Shown piece by piece: positions 13,656 to 24,500 of a stretch of 32,511 nucleotides of DNA. The notes beneath the pieces were generated by a model that saw only the letters and a program-made list of their open reading frames with translations, searched no databases and was not told where the DNA came from. The stretch spans positions 1 through 32,511 of the forward strand of contig NW_023365834.1 in assembly GCF_000003815.2 (NCBI RefSeq), written 5' to 3'. Made by a program: the position numbers and the translations under genes. The stretch's first letter is position 1, and the number at the start of each line of letters is the position of its first letter. The DNA is from Branchiostoma floridae. Lineage: Eukaryota; Chordata; Leptocardii; Amphioxiformes; Branchiostomatidae.

Positions 13656-15440
13656 ATGGAATGGCCAAAAATTGATGTGCACACGGATGTCATCCATGTA
13701 ATCAAATCAACACGGCCTCATTCTTCAAACAAGCACACTAATATGTTTTACTGTTCTGTAGGTGAGGATCCTGGCTCACAACTTTGATCCATCTATTAAC
13801 ATACAAGATGACTGATTCAACATCACTAACAAACTTTGAAATAATAATCTAGGCTGTAAACAAGTGAACTTATTAAGATTTCAAGGTGTAGTTTACAAAA
13901 AATTACCTCAAAGAGAACTTATTGATTTAATGCAAAATGCAATACAGTCTGAAACAAACAGGGCCAATGTACCATACAAAAATGTCTATCTGTAAAAGCA
14001 ATCATATGGTGTTCCATTTACAGTATGTAACAATATGATGCTATTGCATTTTACTCAACACCACTACGAATACTCTTTCTACCGTGAAATTAAATGTCAG
14101 CAAACTTAAATGCATTTACCGTAGACAAGTTCTGTGCTGTCACTGTTTACAGGTTAATCATCTATACTCAGGTGAATAAAGTATACATCTTGTGAAATGT
14201 AAATCTGCACCAAGAGCTATTAGAAATAAAGAATATGTCTTTACCGATGAAACAAATAGTCTCAAGTTACAGATGATTGAGTTTTCATCAGTGTACATGT
14301 ATTTTGTTGTGATGAAAGACACATATATCATAATTACAGGTCACCTGGTGGATAAATCTAGTTAGAAGTAAACCTACATGCCATTGCATCCATCCAGTTG
14401 AAAGTGAAACTTACATGTCATTGCTTCGGAATCTCTGAGCCTGTGCCAAAATAAATATTGTCAAGCACAAAGTACAATGTTGTTAGCTAAAGTATGTCAA
14501 TCAGTTACAGGGGTAGTCGATGTATTAGGAGGGGTGATTCTATACATGTTAAAATAATTAAAAAGAAAAAAGGATTGTCTAATACACACAAGCTCCCTCC
14601 GGCCTGTTGGAATGGAATTGACTGTGCTGTTTATGGTAGTTTATGTTTACCCAATGACATAAATCCCTATGGATCATATGATCGTCACACCACCTGTGCA
14701 CTTCACATTTGAAGCTAGACGCAGTGAGGTAAGGAGTCAGTTTTTTTTTTATTTATGGGTGGGTTTGACTTCTCCTTCAAATGAATTGTTTCAAATTGTC
14801 AATCAACTGCAAATATTGGTTATTGCATTTGCACTAACATGATGAAGGAAAATCTATAATGATCAACTGGAATCTCCATGTATACTCAGCACAGAAATTT
14901 TAGAGTAATCCATTGATTCTGCATCAATTTCAATGCGTTATGTATAATTAGAAAGATGTGTGTTTTGTTAAGTTTATTCACTGCTCTAATACCCCTGTTT
15001 TGTTTAATTCATGTTTGATAAAGTTCCTGCAGTTCCAAAACAGCGGCCTGGGGGCCCAAACTTACACCGGTACCACTTATATTCTGCATCAAGAGGTATC
15101 TTAAACCACTCAAAAATGATGGCTAAAGCATGTCCAGAACTGGAGATATCCAAACCTGAAGTTCTGCGGCTGTACCGTAACAAGCCGATATAGGGATCCA
15201 AAAATCTAATCGTTTCCAGGTATAATCAGGACCTACCCACATACTGAATATAAATGCAATCTATTCAGGCACTTGAGTTATGCCAGTCTTCTACAACCCC
15301 ACACTCACAAAAATACTACCAAAAACATAACCTTCTTGGCAAAGGTAATCATGATATTACGCTGTCTATGCCCATAATGATAGGTAATGTGACAAATATA
15401 GTCTGACATATAGTTAATTTTGTAACATTTTTGCTTTCAG
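13656..15440. other. Upstream region of IRG locus, no firm gene
   Basis: AT-rich. The only stretch with some coding look is 15011-15193. I see no other repeat or gene. Confidence 0.4.
15011..15193 (+). CDS. Possible small ORF, unrecognised
   Basis: This is a 60-codon frame from ATG to TAG, with balanced composition and a basic N-terminal third (KVPAVPKQRPGG). It contains an LRLYRNKP end that includes an LYR tripeptide. I recognise no family and the opposite strand is also open, so it may be chance. If transcribed it would lie upstream of the first IRG coding exon. Confidence 0.18.
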   Translation: MFDKVPAVPKQRPGGPNLHRYHLYSASRGILNHSKMMAKACPELEISKPEVLRLYRNKPI

Positions 15441-15547
15441 TGAAGACAACTGGTGTAAGGGTCTTGACCACTACTCGATTGGAAGATGGACAACCAACAG
15501 GATACCAGTGTAGAACATAACCCAGAAGCCAGCATCATATCATCAGA
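15441..15547 (+). CDS. IRG first coding exon (predicted)
   Basis: The acceptor ttgctttcag precedes 45 nt of 5' UTR and ATG at 15486. The 20 codons MDNQQDTSVEHNPEASIISS plus GA end at the donor GA/GTAAGG. Phase 2 fits the exon at 21944, which is open upstream of its own ATG back to the acceptor. An untranslated exon further upstream is implied by the acceptor. Alternatives: translation from ATG 21996 within exon 2, using another promoter. Confidence 0.55.
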
Positions 15548-18500
15548 GTAAGGCCTGCTTTACATGCAAGCATTTTCAAGAATCCAAGCATTTTCACAAA
15601 TACGTTAAACTTTTCAAAAACACCTTTAGAGAGACGTTTTCAAACAGCATTCAAACCTCGTACTGTGCCTTTTCCAGAGGTGTTTTTGAAAACAGTTCAG
15701 CAGAGAGCTGGTGTGAACTTTCTCACAGATTATTGAATCAGTGATAACTGATCGATGTGAGGGTACACATATTTTGTCACTTCTGGTGGTGAAAGTTAAC
15801 TCCTCTGAAAATGGAACATTCGCCTTGAGTGCACGATATGGAAAGCTTTTTCAGACCGTCACTAAACTACATTGCATCATTTTGCTTCTAATGCATTTTT
15901 ACCCCCCACTGAGCTATTGCACATGAGACCAAGGGATAAAGTTTCTTTTATATTTGCATAGTTGCTTTTGCTAAAAAGAGGCTGTCACAATCTTATCTAT
16001 AATGGTCAAAGTACATCAGCAGTGCACGGGACACTACTTGGCCTTCCATTATTTGATTTCCATTGACCTTAAAGTTTGTACTATAGGTACAGACAGTATC
16101 TAACATGCATTGGCATAATACCGGTCATAAGCCTTATACCGGTCGATTAAAAATAGTGGAACTTAAAGAGATCTACACATGCAACAATAGTTATTTCTGA
16201 GGTATGCCCACTTCAGACATCTAGGTGTCCAATACATAATTTACAAAGCATCGATAACAATGCATTCGAAGACAACAAGGCCAAAAGTTTTCAGGTCATT
16301 TTCGGGGCAGGCAAGCTCGTCGTGGGACAAACACACTGTCACGTTCATCGCCAGATTTGTAGATAATAATCACATGTGCTCACGGCACAAGACGAGCATG
16401 ATTCAACAGCAATCTTGAATTTCTTTTGGTGACCTACAACTCGTGTAAAAGTGTGAGGAACCGTTGCATTATCGCCCGGATCAACGGCTGAATGGGTAAA
16501 ATTGAACGTACGCCTCCATTTTCCCGCCATTTTTAATGCTACGGCCAGCAGTAAAGTTTTACGTCATAGCGGTTGTGACGGACCAAAATTAAATGAAAAT
16601 TCTTGTCAGTATACGCCCATTTTCTCATGACTTTTTGTATGCTCATGCAGGTTTTTGTTTTGTGCAACTACTTACAGGAAAGAAAGGAACAACAGAGGAT
16701 GTATAAAGGTACATAGCGGCACTTGAGTTAATTGTGCCATGTTTCGTTCGGCCGGTATAGTGCACCCCCTTCCAACCACGCGCCCGTTCTCCGTGCAATT
16801 CCGCGGTGTGTTCCAATTACGATATTATGTTTTTAGCAGGACCAGAGAGACAAAATAATTTAAACACTGTCAGAAGAAGTGGCAAAGGTAAGCTGTAACA
16901 GCAACATGTGACTGGAGAAAATGATGCGTTGATCATTTGCCAAATTAGCATTGCTTGAGAAATTGCAGTAAACCGACCGGTATTATGCCAATGGATGTTA
17001 CATCACCTTGGGCCTACAGGATTACAATGTGCCTAGTAATCAGATACTTGATCATACAAATATTTGCAACTTACATTCCAACCCTTTCAGGACTGACTTA
17101 TCTTGAAGAAAATGAATATTTAATTGGTCCACACACAGTGGGACATGGGAAGTTCTCTTTTTGATAAGTGTGTTCTTTAACGTGTTTGAGGTGTGGTTCT
17201 CACAGGACCTCAATTTTAGGTTCTATCTGAGAGATGACCATAACCAAAGGTAGTTACTCAATGTTCACCTGAGTGAAGTGAGGAAAGTCATGTTAAGTGC
17301 CTTTCCCAAGGACACAAGGTTGAACCTAGGACCTAGAGGGTTATGGAACAAACACCATGATGCCATTAAATGTACCTCCCAACACTACTAGGGGTTGTTG
17401 TGTAGAATAGTTTGTCCCTTTTCTTAATCCAAAGGAAATGTCAATAGAAGTGACAAAACATTAAATTTCATGCTCTGTCTTGTGGTCTTCATGGTACATT
17501 TTGGTTTTGATACTCCATATCCCTGACAGTCTCCCATTTTCTCTGCAGGACTTAGTGCCATACTGCTATAGGTCCCCTGTGTATATACATTAAATTTTAC
17601 ACTTCATTTAAAATTTATTCATTATATTCCCTGACAACTAGAAACCAGTTATTAATTCCAATAAGGAATGTAACTGAAACCAAAACTTGTCCGTAATCAA
17701 ATTTTTAATCAAAATCTCCACTATGGAATCTAGTAAGGTTGCAAACAAATATTACCGGATGCTAGCCATACACTAAAAATATCTATTAGATAGACCAAAA
17801 AATCCCCACGGCCCTGGGCAGGGCATTGTCCGCCGTCTAGTGTAAAAAAAGAACACGCTTCAGTCCAAGGAATTCCTGGAAGGAAGTTCATTTTCTTTTA
17901 CTGCTATGAGAACAGATTATTTCAAACTCGGGGAGGCTGTCAGAGAAAGTCATATTTTGATATAGCGGCACTAGCACTAGCCCTGGTCATGGGCATGTAA
18001 AAAACCCTTGGAATGGTACCAGGCTTCGATGAGTCTGAACCTAGATGCCCGAGTTCCCATAGCATCCCCACTTATCATTCAAGTGTGGCAGTGAAAGTTC
18101 GGAGTACAGGTAGTTAGGTTTGGATTGCGATAGTCTTCTGGCATGGCGTTTATTTTTAAATGCGAAATTTTCTTCAGAGCACATGTTGGCCTGGGCTGTG
18201 TAAGCCCAGGTTACTTATATCAAGGAGGCTAGAGTAATATATACGTGTATAATATTCTAACCACTTTGCTTACATACAACAAGGAGGTTTTATCACAATA
18301 AACCTCCTTGCATATACGTTTAATTTGTAAATAGTTGTTTTTTACCAGGGGAATCAGACACTGTCAGCCGGCTCCCTTCTGACAATCCCTTACCTTCAAC
18401 CTAGCCATCCGATATACATCTAGCTGATTGAGTGAGATTACCTTTGTATTTGACTCAACATATTCAATGTTTCTTGGCGGTGGTAAACGAACAATTTCTT

Positions 18501-21500
18501 GCCGTAATTTTTGCGTTGGCAAGCTTGATTGTTTGTATTTAGACAATTACTGGGGCACTCTTGGACTGAAGACTTAGGCACGATCTAGACACAGTTTTTT
18601 CCGATATCGGCAAGCCTACAACCTCTTGCAGACAGCTTTTTTTCAGCGTCTAGATGGAACTGCAATATCGCCATAAAGATATCGGCAGAATTTCTCCCAA
18701 AAGGTCCGGAGCATTCGCCCCATACCTTAGCAGGGGTCCCCTACAGCTTCCACGCGTGTGTAGATCTGTCCCGACTTCAGGAGGGCTCATTAGCATATAG
18801 CGCGGGCTCATTAGGCTATATAGCTGTTTATGACTGCAAGCGCCACGGGTGTCCCACGGCCAACGTTCCAGATCCCTCCCAAGATCTCGTCAGATATGGA
18901 CAAAAACTGTGTCTAGATTGGGCCTTAGACTCTATTGTTAGTGCGAAATGACTGGAAGGATTCTCTCTGAATTATGTTGAATAACAATAGCAATACACAT
19001 TAAACAGGTCTTTGTGTCTGCTTGCTATGCAAATCATTGTTTCCTTAGACACACAACGAGCGATTTGTACCAATCAACACTCGTGCCTCTATTGTAAATC
19101 TATTCAGGTCGGAATTCAAAGTTGGTCAGTCATTTGGTGATTTTGCTTGTTAGTGGACTGACCTACGCTCTAATCCTGCAGCTCCAATGTCATGCCTCAT
19201 TTTCAACATTTCATCGATTTTTTATGATAACTAGTGCGATTTTGTGCCGAAATCGGCCAGTTTGCGTCAATATTATGTTTAGAATAAAGATGGCCGCGGT
19301 CAATGGGAGGCCCAATTGAACAGTCTACTGTAATATGGGAGGCAGGGCTCTAGCGTCCGTTTTTCCGTCAATTGACGGAAATTTGCTGCGTCTGACGGAA
19401 AAATTTTAAAACCAATCCGTCAACCTTGACGGACAAAAATCCATGGTGGAAGCTACAGGCGACTTGGTGACGCTGTCCACGCCCGTAAAAGCCACACACT
19501 GTTTGTTTTGCTATTGTTATGATTGTTGACAATGTGTGTCGGCGCCCTTTCGCATACGATAATCTCATTAAAACCCGTTTTTCAAGGTCTCAGTTCAGTC
19601 CTTGTAATAAATTTTTGCGGTTTTCGCAACGATTGTAATTGGCTGACGGAAAAAAAAATTGAGCTGGCTAAAGCCCTGATGGGAGGAAACTTCGTTGTAA
19701 GACAATCTGAATTTAGTTGTTACAGTTTTTGTAACCTTTATTATTAAAAAGTAAACGAATGCTGAAACGTATGTAGCCTCATACCTTATTAAGAAAGATC
19801 TGTGTAGCTCATACCTTTTTAAGAAAGATCTGTACACATGTTGCATTCCTGTGTCTACGATGGTCTCAATATCTGTACACTAACGTTTTAGACAGTAGGG
19901 GAACTTTGATGCTGTCAGTTACCATACAAGCCTTTGTGCATCGCTGTGTTACTGATCACCGTATCTGAAATATTACTACGGTGTACCTTTCGAATTCGAT
20001 GCCTGTGGAGATGCCCGGTACGTCCCGTAGTGTACTTACCCACGGGTGAAAGTTGGACAAAAGCACTCACACAGTAGATCGAGTAGACTGTCTTTTTAAC
20101 CTGGTGCAGGTATGAACGTCCTGATCCAATTTGTTCCAATTTCTGTTTATTTACCGTATTATAATTCACCAGGCTTACTGATGGTTATTACTTACTTCTT
20201 TGCGTGCGTGTGCTTGGCTATTTGCCATTTAACACAACGGAAACCAATTATACTATGCATTGGGCATGTTTTGAGTCGATACTCTTCTCAGCGACCACCT
20301 GTCCAAATTGTCCGCTTTTTACTGGTCCCCAAAGTGGTCGTCTTGGGCAGGTTTGACTATATTAGTCTTCACAGTCATGTTAAAAAAAAAGCAAAACCAT
20401 TAATGAATATCCACTGGACGAATCCTCTAAGGCCCAGGGCACCTTATATCGAACAAGGCGTCCTCTTACCAGCCGAATCGTCTCCTTACCGGGCGAATCG
20501 ACTCATGATCAGGGTGAAAGATCCATCAGGCGAAACGTCCATAAACCTTCTTCCGAAATGTACAATGTATCGCACTTATATTACATTGACTTATTGATCT
20601 ATGGTGTACCTATTGCGGGATAATATAATGCTCAGGGCTTATTACCGCACATGAAGTAATGTATGGGATCAGGGCTGGTGTTACAATATCTCAGGGAGTT
20701 GTATCTTACTACTTCGCTCAGTTTGACTCTGCTGGTTTGCCCTCCCATTTCCACTATTGAGGGCATCACCACTAACCGGAGTCAGCCAATCAGGAAAACC
20801 CCTTTGCATAGCCTAAAGGATTGTTCCAAATAAGGGAAGCTTATTACAGTAACTATTCATGACCAATGCTATTGTCTACATATAAAGGCTTTTTTTTTCA
20901 ACCTTCATTTAACCTTGATACATCATTCGGCCTGAGCCGTTTTTCAAGATTTCAAGGGTGGAGGAGGTCAGAGGTCTAAATACCTTCTAAATACAATGTA
21001 GTACACAAAAGATACCATGATTCAACATTCCATAGATACTTTCGTATTCAACATAATATCAGTCCATCTCATAGTCCATAGTTACATAATTTCTCGGCGA
21101 GTCAAGTTCTTAAACGACGATAAAGAGGGCGCCTGCCTCATTCTCCCTCAGACTATTCCACAGAACTGTGCCTGAATACGTTATAGATCTCCGAAACGCT
21201 TCCCTGTGGACCATGGGTAAGTATAGTAGGTTGGATTCGCTTTGTCGCGTTAATCTAGTTGACCTTTCCCTACAGTATGTAAACAAGTTTCTCATGTAGA
21301 CTGGCAGTAAGTTGTTTAGAGCCTTGTATGTGAGCAACGCCTTCTGGTGTCTGTGTATGGATTTGATGTTCTTCCATCCTAGACGAGTCAACACTTCGGC
21401 CTTTCTAGCTAAGATACCACATTTGACATCAGTAAGATCTGTAGGTAGATACTACAGTAACTCAGTTAACCCTAAAGCACTAAGAAATCATCTTCCTCTA

Positions 21501-24500
21501 AAACAACAACAATTTTGTCAGCCTGACAGGTATGCTCACCATATTGGTCATTTAGCTGCGCACTGATTGGCTTTTACCCTTTTAACTGAAGGTAAGCTTC
21601 TTAATTTAAATGAAATGACTCAATAGAAGTGACTAATTTCTGCTCTGTCTTGTGGTCTTCATAGTATTTGATACTTCATATCACTGACAGTCTCCCATTT
21701 TTTTCTGCATGACTTAGCTCTGTATTACTATAGGTCCTGAACTTACTTATAATATCAATTTTATATGCAAGACCATTTTATAGTGAATCAGGCAAGCCGA
21801 TAAAGCAGAGGTGAATTTGGGGGAGTTTCTACAAAATAATGCATCTCTGCATGGGAGAATGATCATCAAAAGAGTCAAGAGTTAACAGTGTGATCTCAAA
21901 ACATTAAGTTTGACAAAAAATTATGTTTCCTTTGGTTACACAGGGATGCATGTCACCATGAAGTCCAGCTCACTATCACTGATCTCGAGGAGCACATGTC
22001 TCAAGCAGAAATAGACGAGCTGAAGAAAGCATGTGATGGCTCGGATGATTTTGAAGATATGGCAAAAAGACTGACATCAACATTTCAGAGCGCAAAGTAT
22101 GCCACCGTTAACATAGGCATTGTCGGCGATGCAGGGGCAGGGAAGAGTACTTTCATCAACTCTTTCCGTGGTTTAAGACCCAAAGAAGAAGAAGCTGCTG
22201 AAGTCTCAGCCATTCGCCATACTACCAACAAAGTCACGCGGTATCCGGTACCAGACAATCAAAACATTGTTCTCCTGGACTTCCCTGGAGTCATCTTTCG
22301 AAGCACGGGCACAGGTGTAGCAGAGGAGTTTGACACGAAAAGCTACCTCGACCTGCATGGTGCAGAAATGAAAAATTGCGATCTTTTCCTCATATTTGTT
22401 ACAGGCCGTGTGAGTAACAACATCATCTGGATTGCAAAAGAAGCCAGAAAAATGGAAAAGAACGTCCTCTTCGTCCGGTCAAAAATTGACATTGACTTAG
22501 CAAATGAGAGCAGAGATCACCCCACTCGTTTCCCCAAAGGCACATCCTACACCACACTGGAAACACAGCATTTTGTCGAGGAACTGCGCCAAGCTACAGC
22601 AGAGGAGCTAAAAAGGCTTGATTATGGCGAGGTAAAAGAGACAAGAGTATTTGTCATCTCTGGAGTGTTGGAGTGTATGGCTGAAGGTCAATATGACATG
22701 ACGAATCTCCGGAAAACTATCTATAACAGTGTGTCTCCAGACAAAAAAGCAGTTCTTATCACAAGCTTGTCAGACTTTGCCACTGACATGGTACATGAGA
22801 AAGCAAAGTATCTCAGAACACGGGAAGCTATTGTAGCGGCCATGTGTAATGCAGTCATCAGTGCCGCCCCTGTGCCAGGAATTGGGATAGTCACAGATAT
22901 TGGTAAGGTCCTTAATTTCAGTACATTTTTAACTGTTGCATGTTACTTAATGATACTGCTGCTTATGATTGAAACATACTAGCCAAATGACATATATTCA
23001 CATTTTAAAGGAAACATCATAATATTATGTACAGTACTTCTGAATCATCATGCTGTGTATTCACCATTGACATTTAATGGCAATGGAAATGTTCCTTGAT
23101 GTTCTCTTGATACTGCCAGTACCGTCCAATGATCTGTCCAATCTTTGGATATTATAAAATTGCACAATCATCTTATTATGTTACTCATCAGAAACCAACA
23201 TCTTTTTCAGTGGCCCTTGTGGTAGCGTACCATCGCATCAAGTCTGCCTTGTGTCTCAACGACAAATCCCTCAAGCGACTAGCAGAGCTAGGAAAGAAGG
23301 ATTATGACAGCCTCAAGAGGTTTGTTGACAGAAGACTTGTGTTGGGGGAAAGCATTAAGAATGCCTCAAGTCCCCTCGCACTTCGCACTATCATCGCTGC
23401 TACTACATCAGGAGCTATGATAGCTGCCCTTGCTGTCACAAGTTTTACTCTTAACATTGCCCTTCCAGTTGTTGGTGGACTCATAGCAGCACCAGCCTCA
23501 GCTGCATTGGTGGTGTATGTCACACGTGAGATGATCAACGAAATGGAGTCATGTGCAGTTGATCTCTTCAAGTATGCATATGGAAAAGACCCAGGGTATG
23601 TACACACCATTATGGCTGTAAACCTTCCATTTCTTAAGTCTTACTCTGATTTTTCTCATGATAGACTGTCTATTGCAACTCTTTTATGCTCTTTTGTCTA
23701 GGAAAATAAATTTTACATGAATTTTAAAGAAAGAAAAAAAAAATACTAAATTAACTTTCCTTTCCATTTTATGCACACAGCCCAGCATACATTGGGATAC
23801 TTGGTAAAGAATGCTCCAACAGGACTGAGTTCCTGAACTCCATCCGTGGCATCTGTAATACTGATTCAGGTGCAGCTAATGCAGACAAGGCCATCCAAAA
23901 GCCTACAGAATGCGTGTCTTCTGATAACCTCGTGTTTGTGGGGTTTCCAAGTCCACAGGTGAAGAAGTCATTTTTTCAACAGAAAATCGACAAAGAGGCA
24001 TACAAGAAGAGCTTTGGTGACGACTTGAAACAATGTGACATCTGCCTGACATTCATTGACGAAGATGTAACCACTGAAATGATCACCGTTGCAAAGATGG
24101 CAAGAGAGAAAAATGTCAAAGTGCTATTTCTTTGGTAAGCTACTAATTAAGGACATTTTACAGTATAGTGCAGATTAATCCAACCATTTTGCTTATGCCA
24201 TAATTATGTTTAAAACTTCATTGCAGTGCCTTTGAATTTCACGAATTCTTATCTTTATTTCAAGGATTAAATTCCACTGATTTAGGTGAATATAATGTTG
24301 TGTAACTATTTGTCATTTCACTTTGATTTACATTACATGCTCAACACCTGAATTTTCCTTCTCTTAGGCCAAATGACAGCCATCATTCAACAAACCAAAG
24401 TGGAATGATCAGCAACTGCCAGATGAATCTTGAGAAACTGAAGTATGGTGACATTGATGCATCTGACATCTTCATCATCAGTACTGAGTACGAGGCAGTG

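Larger units (their letters stand above)
16102..16999. mobile_element. Segment bounded by 25-bp inverted repeats
   Basis: aacatgcattggcataatac cggtc (16102-16126) is mirrored at 16975-16999 with 24 of 25 matches. The 850 bp between contain a CpG-rich promoter-like block. There is no transposase and no clear target duplication. A non-autonomous DNA element carrying a promoter is one reading; a local inverted duplication of a short sequence is another. Confidence 0.5.
17000..18270. other. IRG intron 1, part
   Basis: No gene. Contains the tRNA-like repeat and the 140-bp block listed separately; the rest is unremarkable AT-rich sequence. Confidence 0.4.

Noticed and set aside
20112-20597. 161-codon + strand frame in the IRG intron
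   Set aside because: Runs through repeat-like sequence, no domain, no splice context.
23302-23610. 102-codon minus-strand frame
   Set aside because: It is the antisense shadow of the IRG exon 23211-23595.
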